A stretch of 64,000 nucleotides of DNA, from NCBI GenBank assembly GCA_034231615.1, contig CM067317.1, forward strand, positions 15,140,710 to 15,204,709, written 5' to 3'. This DNA comes from Meghimatium bilineatum. Taxonomy: Eukaryota; Mollusca; Gastropoda; Stylommatophora; Philomycidae. Shown one piece after another: positions 15,601-30,600 of the stretch; the first letter of the stretch is position 1; every line of letters begins with the position of its first letter. The notes under the pieces are model-generated. The model had not been told where the DNA came from. It was given only the letters and a program-made list of their open reading frames with translations, and did no database searches. Both the position numbers and the translations under genes were made by a program.

Positions 15601-18600
15601 GAGCACTTATGGGTCTTTCCAGAGTGCAGTTATGTCAGCCTGTAACTATAACTCCACCTAAGACGGATGTGTCAGACCATTGGTGCAAATAAAACGGTGA
15701 CACAACGCATTTCCATTTCCTGGATTACATCCTGCTTGAAATCTAGTTGGACTATTGTCCTGCTATAAGAGAGATCCAGTGGGAGTTTGAGAATGAATGC
15801 TGAAGAAGAAGAAGTAATTATAACACAAAATATATTATTTTCTTTTCTGTGTGAACTGTTGTTTCTTATTCATTTTTAAAGCAATATTTGGCAATCTAGA
15901 TTCTTACATTGGTTGATTATCTTTAGATTCCATCATCCCAGAATGCAATGCTGTAAATTCTCGCTGCATGTCAATCATGTGCCATACAGCAATACGGCAG
16001 GCAGGATCAGTTCTGTTGTATCATAATTGAAAGTAAATATGACTGTTTATTACTATCAAACAAGTACATTTTTCTGTACAGAGTTTTTAACAGAAACAGA
16101 ACATGATATTTGTGTCATATCAATAATGTATAGTTGTCAGGTCCTATAAGCAATTAATGAGCTACCATATTACTTATAGTAAAACAATAATTCTCTCATC
16201 TAGAAAGATGGAAAGGTGCTTATTACTAAGCATTTATAAAACAATGACTGAAAAGAGTTATGATTGAAGCTTCGTTATTTTAAGATTTGGTAATTACAGC
16301 ATAAAAAATGCATTCATGAAACACTTCAGCATGAAGATACGTAATTAGGTAAACTGGAGATAGAAAGTTGTGTTGAGCTGTGATCGTATATCCCAGCCGG
16401 CATGGCACCTGATGGTGAAGACAAGTGTATTTCTTCTTTTTCTTATATGTTCATTCTCAAATCCCTGGAAATTAGGATAATGTAATCCAGAGACTGGAAT
16501 GCGTTGTATCATTGTGTACAATTTTTCTGTAATATAGACTTATGTGTCTTATTTGAAAATAAATGTCTTAAAAAACTCTTCAAAATCTGGTAGGAAGAAT
16601 TCAAGTTAAACAAGTAAATAAGAGAAGACACCAAACAGCAACACATTTCTACAGCAATATGAAGAAAGCAAGTGGATTTATATCAGTCTTGTATCAATGA
16701 TATGCATGGCATGAATGAAACATACCACCAAATATAAGCATTAAAATGATTACAAGATGGCAAAAGAAAGAAGAAACCAAAGAGAAACTCTTCGCAGAGC
16801 AACCATCAAAGAGAATATAACCATGGTCTCAACAACATGCAAAAATTACACACAATAGCAACATAACACTCAAACTGGAGATCACTCAGATACATGTTTC
16901 TGCTTTATGCATCATATTCAACACTGAAGGAACATAGATAGACATACAGATTTGCCTTATGGTCCAACACATCTAATTTCTGAGTGGTATTATTTATGGA
17001 TTACCTTGACCTTCTACATTATATGATAGCTACCCACATGTTCATCCTACCTTAGTTAACTCATATGCTATGAATGGCAGGTCATAACATTACTATTTCT
17101 ACTCCCTTTTTAGGCATAGGTAAGTCAAAGAAGTAAAACATCCTGAAAGTCACTGCTTGTCATATTGGCCCACAGCAGGAAAAACTCCTGCTCATTAGTG
17201 CTCATCATAGTGGGCCGAAAAAAATCCTGCTCTCTCGTCCCGCTCGTCCACGTGGTAAGTCCCATAGAAGCAACCTGCCATTGAGATGAAGTAAACTCTT
17301 CATGTACTAAGCAGCAACAACTATTAGGTGGGGTGTCCAGTTTCCTTCCTTGCTGTGTTTACCTTCCCCAACCCATGCATCAGGTACCAATTTACAGCTG
17401 GGTCGACTGGAGGAACGGTCGAGTCAGATGAGAAATCACAAAACGAGATTTATTTATCCGGGCGTACTGTCTATCTGGCACACTGTAACCCGGTGACAGT
17501 AAGCATGCTTACTATTATCTAGACTAACAGGTTCCTCTCTTACTCCCTTTTTAGACCCCAGCAAAACATTTGTGAGGTTAATAATTCAATGGTTAACCCC
17601 CAAAAATATAACTTTATCTCAAATTGATTTTCGACATAAATTTGTGCATAGAGTTTTGTAAGTGAAGTGGTGCAATATCTAATTTGCTGACAATGTTAAG
17701 ATTGTTACAAGTATTCTTCTCTCAGAACCATATTCTTCTTCTTCATCGTTCTTCAGTCAGATATCAGGTTACAGCACCAATAGCTTCAATGAATTGTGTG
17801 ATTCGCTTCAGGTCATCCATGGAACCCCTCAATTCTGGAAGCAGTGCCGTCTCAGTAGGCCATATTTTCTCCCTCTCTTCTTGGTAGAGTTGACAGGCAT
17901 GAATAATGTGTTCTGCAGTCTCTGGGCTCAGTCCACAGTTGCACAGGTCTGTCTCACGAATCTTCAGCTTTCGGAACATGTGACTTCTCAGCCTGTTGTG
18001 ACCAGTTCGTAGTCTGAAAATTATGGTTTGTTCTTTGCTTGACATTTGGTGGTAGGGGTCATTTGGTTCTGCAGTTGGGTGCATTTGCTTGCACTATTTC
18101 TTATATTCTGCTTTTAACATGGTCTTACTTTCATAGTACGTATTATCATTTTCTATTTGTTCCAGTGATCCCCCTTTCCTTGCCAGGAGATCAGCTTTTT
18201 CATTTCCAGGTATGCCACAGTGACTTGGGATCCACTGCAGTACTGTTTCTTTGGTGGTACTGTGAGGTGTAGTAAGCAGGCCATAAGTTCATTCATGCTC
18301 GTGTTCTTTGGATCTTTCAATGCCTGCAATACTCAGAACCATATGATAGAAGAGATTATGCAGATATCATTAGAAAAAAAAATGAATAGCAAATATAGAT
18401 AAGTATCTGCATACCTGGCTGTGTAGACCCAGATCTCATGAGAGTTGATAAGCATATAGATGATATTAAAATGTCGATTGTAGCTTACACTTAAAACTCT
18501 TTGTAATGGAGAAATATTTGGAGGTGGAAGCACTGTAGTTAAGCATTTACTGTTACTTCTAGCCATCAACCGAACACTGAAAACAGCAAATGAGCAAAAT

Positions 18601-21600
18601 ATATCAAATATAGAAGACAGTAATATTTCATATACATTTAGGTGAATATAATAAAAAACACTATATCTGTAGTTATTGTATTAAAAAAATTGGAGAGTTC
18701 ATGCTTGGATAACGGAACTACTTTTTTTCCAGAAGGTGAAATTACAAGTTTTCTGAAATTATTTCCGTTGGTAATTATTACCCATCAGTGGGTGAAGGTG
18801 GATGAAGAATTACACAAAATTTGTGGATCAGCGCAGATTTTATAGAAAGTTGGAAGATAGTTCTGTTATCCAAACAGGAACCAACAGTAGAGTCTCCAAA
18901 GTTGGCCATCTCCCTATACTGACCACATTCCAAAGTTGACCATATTTTCATGTAGCAGCAATGCACCATAGTAAACTAAAAGTACAATAAGCTTGCTCCA
19001 TATGTTGACCACATGTGCATGTTGACCAGTTTGCTACTCTTCTTTGGGTGGTCACCTTATAGAGATTTGAATACACTTACATATTATCCATTTATGTTCT
19101 TTCAGTGGCGAATATGGTACACATGACAGAAACCAGTGCTCTCCATGTTTAGCAGTGTGCTGCTGCTGTATATAAATCTTGCATGTTGTTGAGACCCATA
19201 GCTTTATCCTTTTTTGATGGTTGTTCTATGAAGATCTTCTTTTGATCTTCCTCTCTTTCTATAGCTATTGGGTACGCACTTGTAGTGAAAGCATAGGCCT
19301 AATTGTATTAATTTTAAGTACATGTCCGATATATATAAACCACCATTTTTTTTCTTATTGTGGAAACATATTGTTATTTGGTCCTTCTCTTGTTTGCTTG
19401 TTTGACTTGAATTCTTCCCAGGTAATATCTAAGAAATTTCTAAGACATTTATTTTCCAATAAATTTCACTTCTTCTCCAGTGCATCTGTTAATTTCCAGC
19501 TTTCACAACTCTGTTAATACTGTTATTAACATTGGACGTAACACATGCATACCAGAACCTGATATAGAGAATTGAATCCCATTAAATATCATGGAGAGCT
19601 GCTCACAGCAGCTAAGCAATAGCATTGAATGTATAATATAAAAATGACAGTTTAAAATGGGTGAAAATTTTAAGTAATCACCTGAACAATCTTTCTGTTG
19701 ATATTGTATATAAAAACAATAATAAATTTCGTAGTCGTAACCTTTGATAACAGTTACCATGTTGTTCCGACAGGCCGACGTTGTGCGTGAACTAGTTGCG
19801 GGCACAGCATGAGTTAGCAGAACAACAAAGAAACCTTTCGCAAGGGCCAGAGTTGTGCCCTGATGTCAACGTCTGTTTCTGCGGCATTAGACTCAAAACA
19901 CAATAGAGTTGGACGGCTGCTGGAACAGAGGGCAGAGTACTTATGGGAATACCCCACGTTCTGTGAGGCCAGTTTCTAATCAAGAATAATAATAAATTAT
20001 CAGTAAACTAGGTTCTTTCCAAGATAACAAGTCTACATTTTTTGGGGAAAACGAAACAAAATTTAGGCAATAGTATTTCCCACAAATGATTTCCTTTGCT
20101 TAATCTATCTATAATTACCGATTACTGGTTTTGGGGACAAGATATTTAATTTAGAAACGTTGTATGAGTGGGGCTCTCAGTGGATGGTGCTCACAAGGGG
20201 AAGATCTCAGTGGATGACATACACATAGTTTAATCCAGCAGCAGACCTTGTAACTGTAACATACTTTCTACATCCCTAACAAACTTACAGTTACATTAGC
20301 CATTTGTTTCTAGGACAGAGCCAGCAGTCAGTGACATCACATAATTTTGGATTGGTGCAGATTTTATACAAAAAATGAATGTAGACCCGTTATCTGGGAA
20401 AGAACCGTAAATTAAAACTATTTGCATTTTCCCAGTTAATTTTCAGTGGGAGAAGTTTGTTCACCATCTCAACCAGTGATATTATCATAAAAAAGCTATT
20501 CACAGTCTGAATAAAAGTTAATTGGCTATGTTTTAACTAAAATAGCTGTCTGATACTTCCAACAATGAGAAAATATTGAAAACAACACTAGCATTAATTT
20601 TAATAACAGTATTATTGATATTAGCTGTGACAAAAATAGTGATGACTGAAAAGATCATCAACTCCAGAGCCATGAGTAAACCACAAATATGCAAGAACAT
20701 TTGTTATTATCAATATCCCTTTTTCTGCACTTGTTCTCAAACTCATGCAGATTAGCAGGATGTAGTCCATAGAACGGAATGCATAGTGTCATGGTTTATA
20801 GCTTTTTGTAATATCTGTGCCTTTTGGTCGGACACATTTGACTTCAGCATGGCTTCTTGCGCACTTTGACCATATATGGGATGAGACAGTAAACTTCACC
20901 CCATAACCTCCTTAGTTGCTTCTTTCGACTGGCTTGAAAGATAAATAGTGTTACTATTCTTTTCTTTCCTATCGGATCCCACAATACTCTTGCATTCATT
21001 TCAGTAACCTTACATCATCTCAATAACTTTGACATCTCTCATTTGCTACATTCTGAAATGGTACACTTTGACCTGTAAACATATCAATAACTTTGACATC
21101 TCTCATTTGCTACATTCTCAAATGGTACACTTTGACCTGTAAACATATCAATAACTTTGACATCTCTCATTTGCTACATTCTGAAATGGTACACTTTGAC
21201 CTATAAACATATCAATAACTTTGACATCTCTCATTTGCTACATTCTGAAATGGTACACTTTGACCTGTAAACATATCAATAACTTTGACATCTCTCATTT
21301 GCTACATTCTGAAATGGTACACTTTACCTGTAAACACTTAAACTTGTATAACAGTTCTATTACCTGCTGTCTTCACTGATAGCCATGATACGTGTTGTTT
21401 TCTCCTGGCATCCACACCTAATCATTCTTGTAACTTGGCTACGTGTAAGGGCCCAAAACTGCACGGTATAATTCAAGTGCCATAGAGTTAAAGTTCTTGG
21501 TGTGCTGACATATAGGATATTGTCATCTGTTATACCCATCCATTGGATGCCATCTACTGATGCAACCAGACTAAGTGAAAATTAAAACATTTAAAATTCA

Positions 21601-24600
21601 GCTGTGTTATAATGTGAAAGGTCCTAAGAATATCATGGACAGAAAAAAGAACTAACTCAGCTGTCCATAAAGATCTGAGCACAGAAGTAGACTGGCTCCT
21701 CAAAACTATCAAAAATTCAAATTTACATATTTCTGACATATAGAAAGACACAATGGTTTGGGAAAATTAATCATGGAGGGGAACGTTCTTGGAAAGAGAA
21801 CAAGAGGCAGACCAAGACTACAATGGATATGTGACATCAAAGATTTTCTGAACATGACACTAGATGAATCTAGGCAGTTCACACAGAACCGTGAGGATTA
21901 CAGTGTGGACAATATTCTGCAAAGGACATGCGACATAGTCAAAGAGAGAGTTAGAGAGAGAAATAGTTATAATGTGCCTTCTTCTTAAAATTTGATATGT
22001 ACAACTTATCTGTTTTATCAAAAACAGTTTTCTCATCATCAACTAGGTGAAGAAATTTCCATAAAGTAAGAAAACAATATCATTCCATTAGTGTGACAAC
22101 TAGGAGTTTTGGAAAGGATATCATTCCATTAGAGTTTTGGAAAGGATATCATTCCATTAGAGTTTTGGAAAGGATATCATTCCATCAGAGTTTTGGAACG
22201 TAAATAATTTCATTAGAGTTTTGTAAAGGATATTCCATTATAGTTTTGGAAAGGATATCATTCCATTAGAGTTTTGGAAAGGATATTCCATTAGAGTTTT
22301 GGAAAGGATATCATTCCATTAGAGTTTTGGAAATGATATTCCATTTGAGTTTTGGAAAGGATATCATTCCATTAGAGTTTTGGAAAGGATATCATTCCAT
22401 TAGAGTTTTGGAAAGGATATTCCATTAGAGTTTTGGAAAGGATATCATTCCATTAGAGTTTTAGAAAGGATATTCCATTCGAATTTTGGAAAGGATATCA
22501 TTCCATTAGAGTTTTGGAAAGGATATTCCATTCGAATTTTGGAAAGGATATCATTCCATTAGAGTTTTAGAAAGGATATTCCATTCGAATTTTGGAAAGG
22601 ATATCATTCCATTAGAGTTTTGGAAAGGATATTCCATTTGAATTTTGGAAAGGATATCATTCCATTAGAGTTTTGGAAAGGATATTCCATTAGAATTTTG
22701 GAAAGGATATCATTCCATTAGAGTTTTAGAAAGGATATTCCATTAGTGTTTTGGAAAGGAAATTTGTTGATGAGCTGGATCTTTATATCATGGTTTACTC
22801 ACATTGTGATATATTTGTTTGCTTTTCATAAAGGTAGTTTATTTCTTCTTCTGCATTTGTTCTTAAACTCCTGCAGATTGCAGGATGTAGTTCAGAGAAT
22901 AGATTGTTTTGTTTCATCATTTCCAGCTTAGCTGTGGTATCTGCGAGATTCAGCTAAACACATTTTAGCATGTATGTTCTTCATATAATCTTTAAAAAAA
23001 AGGTTTTCCTTTTCTCTTTGAAATATTTTGCAAAAAATAAATGAAGTAACAAAGTAAATGTTATACCTGATGCAACATGATTTATAAAGTAAATGTTATA
23101 CCTGATGCAACATGATTTATAAAGTAAATGTTATACCTGATGCAACATGATTTATAAAGTAAATGTTATACCTGATGCAACATGATTTATAAAGTAACGA
23201 TGAAGATGATGATATAATCCCTTTAGCTGTGATCAGGTAACTCTTGACAGCCCATAGCCTTTCTGATGAAAGCAAAAGTTCTTCTGAGCTGTGTAACTGA
23301 GGGGACACCCAGATTAATATAAGGTCTCTAAGGCATGAATGTTTGGGAGGGGGGAGGTGTATTTATGCATATTTAGTCTCAGATGAGAGGCCTTTCAGTG
23401 GATCTGTATCCCAGGATTACCAAGTTCTGCCAGAGGCATATCACACACATCTTGGCCAACTATTTCATCATTCTTCTATCAAATATGTTGACCCATCCAC
23501 AATGATGCCACATCTAGCATTCCCTGTTACCTGGGAGTCTGTCACAAAAGGGGACAAAGGCGCAATGTCCACTGGAATGTATCATTTTGTAATCATGATA
23601 ATTACTTATTCTTATTCTTTGCACCCTGAAAAAATAAGTCCAGGAATAATTATAAAAATCAATACCCTTACTATCCAAATAAATAGATTCTAGAATGTTC
23701 TTAGACCTATATTTTTAACAAAGGCTGTGCCTACTTTAAATGTAGGTGCAAACAGGAGACCAAACTGAATCAAATTTACTTGATAAACTATGTAGAAAAA
23801 ACCCCCACCAACTCCCACAGATTGTAGCTTCACCCACTGATAAACCAAAACTACTACACCTGTCGTAATTTAAAGGTCAACTCCAAACACTATTCGCTCA
23901 GGCTTAAGTAATCCATTTGATTATATTTGCATATCATTTTCAGAATAATCACCATCTAAACCTAATTCATCATGCTCTGAATCATCAAGCACAAACTTAA
24001 GCAACTTGTTCACCTGTCTTTGAACACACATAAAATCCGAATTTTCAACAAGTGGTTTTAAAAATATCTTAATTCACTGACAAGATATTGTGAACACATG
24101 TACTTTATTTTGTGAAGCAGCTATCTCAAAATGCTATGCATACTTTGTGATGTCATTAATATGTGTAAATTTATTAATAATAATTAATGTTTTGTGAAGT
24201 CAAAATACTGAAAATTCAGTCCATCAGAATATGAAAAATGTCAATTCCCAGAATTTCGGGATCCCGAAATCTAAGGGTTTTAATTCAATGAAATAAAGGT
24301 TAAACATTTACCTGTAGAGACAATCCATAGTATCAAGAGACCACATGCGAACAGTTCCATCCAAAGAACAAGTAATGACAATGCTAGATGTCATTGGATG
24401 TAAGATCAGATTAGTAACTGCTCGAGAGTGGCCTCGAAAAGTGTGGATGAGACCTCCAAAAAGACTCCAGACTTTAACTATTTTCCAAAATAAAATGAAT
24501 AAACAGTAACATTTCAATAATGAGTAATAACTGCAGAAAAACTGTAATCCAACAGGTTAAACTTTGTACAGGGTAATTAAGTTTTTCTAATCACTGGTAT

Positions 24601-27600
24601 ATCAAACATGGGACAGCATTATCACGATCCTTACCCAGTGTTATTTTAAATACCGTGTTCCTTTTCTTCTGGTAGTTCTCAAAATCATGCAGGTTAGCAA
24701 GATGCAGTCTGAAGAACGGTATGTGTTGTATAATGGTTTAAAGCTTTGCTGAAATATCTGTGCCTTTCGGTCTAACACATTTGACTTCAAAATGGCTTTG
24801 GGTCACCCTATGGGATGGGATAGCCAACTTCTTCATCATCAAATTCACCTTAGTTGCATCTTACATCACATATGGCAGGTAATAGTATTGCTATACTATG
24901 TCGTCCCCTTCAAGCCCAGCAACAGATGGAATTATTTTAATATCAATGATGTAATTGTCTAACCAAAACTGTAAGTTTTATCTAATGATTTTTGACAACC
25001 TTCACATTGAATATACCTTCACTATCAAGAGATGAAGTCACAAGAACTGTAGCATTCCTGGAATACCTACACCCAGTTATAGACATTGAATGTGCTCTGA
25101 AAATATAACGTTTTTAAAGTGTTACTTAAGAATGTTGCACATGATAGTTGTTGATATAGGTAATTATGATGTTATAGTGCTCACAGGTGGATCTACACAT
25201 TGTGATCAATGTAGGTGGATCTACACATTGTGATCAATGTAGGTGGATCTACACATTGTGATCAATGTAGGTGGATCTACACATTGTGATCAATGTTCTC
25301 TTGCGAAGTGTGCCAAAACTCGGAAATCCTACAAAACAACTTGGATTTCTACAATATTAATTTGATCTAAATATTTGTTTAGAATAATGTTTTTCAACCA
25401 ATAAAATAACCGTGTACATCAAAATAGACTGTGAACTTTGTAAATAGAAAAGAACATCACGAGAAAGATGAACAGGTCAACATGTAGGTCTATAGCTACT
25501 GTACTAACATATGGCCATGAATCAACATCACTGATTATTTAACTCTCTGATGTGAACATTGACTGTGTCATTCATTATGTTTGTTATGTCCTAAAGCCCT
25601 TTTGATCAACGTCATTTTTTGTGTGCTTTCCTATGTGATTCTAGTGATTATAAAAACTTCATTGCCCTGTAATTACAATATTTGCTTGTCAGTAATTAGT
25701 TTTATTAGTAATAGTAACTATATGGCACTTTAAAAACAGAAGATTTATCAACATAATAATAATAATAATATCCCATAATCCATCAGGGTTATAGTATTGC
25801 CACGTTGGAGACATAAGCACGAATTGCCCTTTAAACCCTTCTCTCTTCAGACATTTAGACAAGTGTAAAAATATCATGCCCAGACCATTCACTGATGCTG
25901 TTAATCTAGAATATTCTCTGTTTGCCTCTTTGTCTTCCAACCTCAACTGTTCCTTGAACAAACAATTGTCTAGAAAGTGAGTCATATTTTGTTACAAGTC
26001 CAAACCAAACAGGCATGCACTGTTTCACCACTACCAAAAGTGATTTTTAATAATCTGCAAGTTTGTTTATTTTCTGCCATACAAATATATTTGTCTAATG
26101 TAATAATTAAATATCTGATCTATTCAGCTCCTTTTTTATATATAAAACCGTAGCATGACAAGGTCATAGGGGTAACACTAGATTCACCAACACACAAAGT
26201 ACTCCAGAAATTCTGTAAGTTTTAGTATTTTGCCATTTTTTCTCTGTGTCTGATTATATATTACAATATTTCAGAGGATGAAAAGTTTAGCTGGTGGTAC
26301 CCATCTCCTCTCCAGTTATCCTTACAACATGATTACAACATACATGTGTTTTATCCTATGGTATTCATTACACTGTACTGATGTTGACACTACATTTTGT
26401 TTGTTGCACAGTTTATCAGTTTACCAAGATGGCAAGTGGGTCTAAGTGTACATTTTAGTGGTCAATGAGGAATAAGTTAACAAGGTGAGATATTTTAAGT
26501 CTATTATAATAATAATAATAATGATATCAGATAAGCAATCTTTAGTGAATATGTTACTCATACAATGACAAACATAATCAAGCAAACCTCTCAAACTTGA
26601 ATAGTAACTTCCCATCTAGATTATAGGTATATAGGTCATGCTCACTACAGAAATACAAGTGTTCCATCTGGTGATCTAATTCCACTCGCTTGACCCAGCT
26701 ACCTCCCACATTTGGAAGTTCATACCTTGAATAAAATGTATAACTTGAAACATTGATGTGGTATAGATATCGATATGTTTTGTGTGATATTATCACAGAA
26801 ATTTGTGCTATCCAGAAGCAAATTTACTGGACAAAGTATAACATTATATTCTAAAACTGTCAGATATATTCTTAAATAAAGAGTAACACTTAGACATGTA
26901 CAGCTGTATTAACACATGCTCGTGTATAAACTTCATTGCAATCCAGGCAGGTATATAGGTTCTCAGTCTCACTTAATAGATGATAAAGGGTGTGCTTGCA
27001 GATGTTTCACGCAGGCTGCTGGTTGAAGATTCTTTTTGTTAAGTCCTGCAAGCATCCAGTTCTACTATTATGATGCTTCATACTGAATTCCTCAAATCTT
27101 AGACTAGATGTATCATCAATAGTATGACTACATCCAGTCAAATGTCAAATACTGCATGTCCCCATTAAACATTTGCAGGGAGAGATTTTGTAGCTGTGTG
27201 ATAAAGGCCGCACACTCTTGCTGTCACCACATCATGTGCAGGATGAGTTTTTTAACTCTTTCAACACGTAATTATACCCGGGGTTTAGACGTAATTAATT
27301 TTAGGCTAACTTTTTGGACCGCAACATGATTCAGGCGCAAGCTTCCTGAAGACAAAGTATTAGCTATGGAAAGTCATATAAGGTATCAAAAGAAAGATAA
27401 TTGAATGTGAAATTCATATACAATATAAAAATGTAAGAATTGTAAGAACAATAATACTTGCCATTTACGAACCAAACAAGGTCAATTTGGAGGGTATATA
27501 TGGAGTCCCATTATAACGGGCTTACGTCCTTAAAGGGTGCCGGGTCTGTCCAGTTATAACGGGCTTACGTATGAATTGAGTTAAATGCATCCAGTAGCAT

Positions 27601-30600
27601 ACAGGATGCATCCAGTAGACACTTATAAAACTGTTCCTGCAATTCCTTTTTATCCATTACCAACTCCCCAAATCCATTGCATTGGATGTAAGCATGTCTG
27701 ATCTCTCTCTCTCATTGCCATACACACCCCAATGGCATGAGTAGCAGATTCATGATACCCAGGAGTTTAGACATAGCTGAAGATGCAACACACTCATAGT
27801 GATACATTTGCTATTGTGGATTGTGTGCAGCATGGACTGAGAGTCTGATACAATAACTACCTTTATAAATAGTCACAGAGCCATGTGAGGACTGCAATAA
27901 CAACCTTTAGTCACAGAGCCATGTGAGGACTGCAATAACAACCTTTAGTCACAGAGCCATGTGAGGACTGCAATAACTACCTTTACAAATAGTCACAGAG
28001 CCATGTGAGGACTGAAATAACTACCTTTACAAATAGTCACAGAGCCATGTGAGGACTGCAATAACTACCTTTACAAATAGTCACAGAGCCATGTGAGGAC
28101 TGCAATAACTACCTTTAGTCACAGAGCCATGTGAGGACTGCAATAACTACCTTTAGTCACAGAGCCATGTGAGGACTGAAATAACAACCTTTAGTCACAG
28201 AGCCATGTGAGGACTGAAATAACTACCTTTAGTCACAGAGCCATGTGAGGACTGCAATAACTACCTTTAGTCACAGAGCCATGTGAGGACTGCAATAACA
28301 ACCTTTAGTCACAGAGCTATGTGAGGACTGCAATAACTACTTTTAGTCACAGAGCCATGTGAGGACTGCAATAACTACTTTTAGTCACAGAGCCATGTGA
28401 GGACTGCAATAACAACCTTTAGTCACAGAGCCATGTGAGGACTGCAATAACAATCTTTAGTCACAGAGCCATGTGAGGACTGCAATAACTACCTTTAGTC
28501 ACAGAGCCATGTGAGGACTGCAATAACTACCTTTAGTCACAGAGCCATGTGAGGACTGCAATAACCACATGAACTTCCATCCTCATACTGCAAGGGTGGG
28601 CAAACTACGGCCCATGGGCTGCATGCGGCCTGCCATTGGATATTTTGCAGCCCTCAAACACATTTTTAAATACACGAACATTGTTAACTCTTTCAGGACC
28701 TGAGTATTTTTAGGTTTGGACCAGAGTAAATTTTAAGTGTAGAAAAATTTCCTTACATGTGTTCTTCATTGTATCCCTTGACATACTAATATTGATAAAT
28801 AGTGTATGTGTAATATATCATTGGAAAGGGGAATGGATACAGAATATGAATATATAAGTACATTGATGATATCTGATTACTTCACAAGGTTAGAGTTAGT
28901 AAAACACACAAAAATAAAATGAAAATATTAATTTATTAGTATAAATATTGTGACTTACCCAAATGTGTCCATACTTATCATTGATTATATCCATTTGTCA
29001 AGAATGTTTACACAAGTATATTCAATTCTCTTAATTATGCATTTTATTTGATGAATTTCTATCAATAAATGTTAAAGTTATGTTAATTTTTCTGAATGAC
29101 ACCAGAAGCAATAAAAATATGAAAATATTTCAGGGGTAGAAAAATTTCCTTACATGTGTTCTTCATTGTATCACTTGACATACTAATATTGATAAATAGT
29201 ATATGTGTAATATATCATTGGAAAGGGGAATGTATACAGAATATGAATATATAAGTACATTGATGATATTTGATTACTTCACAAGGTTAGAGTTAGTAAA
29301 ACACACAAAAATAAAATGAAAATATTAATTTATTAGTATAAATATTGTGACTTACCCAAATGTATCCATACTTGTCCATGATTATCATTGTTGATATCCA
29401 TTTTTCAAGAATATTTACACAAATATATCCATTTTTCTTCATTATGCAGTTTAGTTGATGAATAAATATCAATAAATGTTAAAGTTATGTACATTTTTCT
29501 GAATGACATCAGAAGCAATAAAAATATGAAAATATTTACATCCAGTCACGGCTTTATTATTTACATGTTTTTATTTGTTACAAATGAGATCATCTTGTGT
29601 GATATTCCCTAAAGCATGATTTAGCACACAGATGTGGCTTATGTGAACATCCTATGCAGTAGTAGCTACTGCGCTTTCGTATTTGCTTAGTAGCACAATG
29701 AGCACATTGCCTGTCTTTTCCACCGGAGTCAATGAGATGGGTGGTTCCCTGATACCTTTCAAGCTCTGTATTTACTGTTTTTCTTCCTGGCTTGGACAAT
29801 AAAGCAGCATCAATGTTATTAGGTGCCTCTAATTCAAATAAACTACATAGCTCCTCTATCAATATGTCCTTGAAGTTTGAAAGGGGCATAGGCTTCTCTG
29901 CGCAAGGGCGGCTAAGTGTGTATAAAATGTGGGCGTTGAGTTGTGTTATTTCCAACACCCACATAAATACTTTTTTCCACCACTTTACTGTTTTTCTTGT
30001 GTGGTTTCCATAATATGAAATCATCTGATCTACTCTATCACATCCATTCATTGACATATTGTAATTATGAATGGGTGATGGTTTCCAGACTTCGCTCCTA
30101 CCCTCAATTCTAATTTCACATGTTGCGCTTCCACATGTTGTTACCAGTTGGCAAGGTTTCTTCGATTTTTTATCTCTCCAGCTGACACACATAACTTTAT
30201 CTTCATCATTTATGAACCATTTTGGTTGATTGACAGCTATTTTCTTATTCTTCATTTCTTGTGGAAACCCTCGTCTGTTCGCATTGAGAGTTCCAGTATA
30301 ATGGTGATTTCTCTGCCGCAGAAACTGGACAAGAGGTAAGGACGAATAATACCTGTCAGCAAACAAATGGTGATGTCCTGTGATGCCTTCTAGTAGTTTG
30401 TCAAAAATTTTGACAGCATGGGTAGACTTTGTATCAGTTTCCAGCCTGTATGTCGTGTCCGCACCAAAATATACCAGCAGGTTGAAAACATATCCAGTGA
30501 TGGAGTCGCAGAGTCCGTATGATTTTATATGATATTTTTTTGGCTTGCTTGCATTATATTGCTTGTGCCTAAACCTTCCCTTGTGGCCTATAACCATCTC

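Noticed and set aside
23343-23693. 116-codon plus-strand ORF
   Set aside because: Lies within a dispersed repeat with diverged copies at 14095 and 48575, where the frame is not kept.
27865-28566. CRISPR-like regular repeat array
   Set aside because: Units are contiguous with no unique spacers, and the genome is eukaryotic. It is a minisatellite; the same holds for the other arrays.
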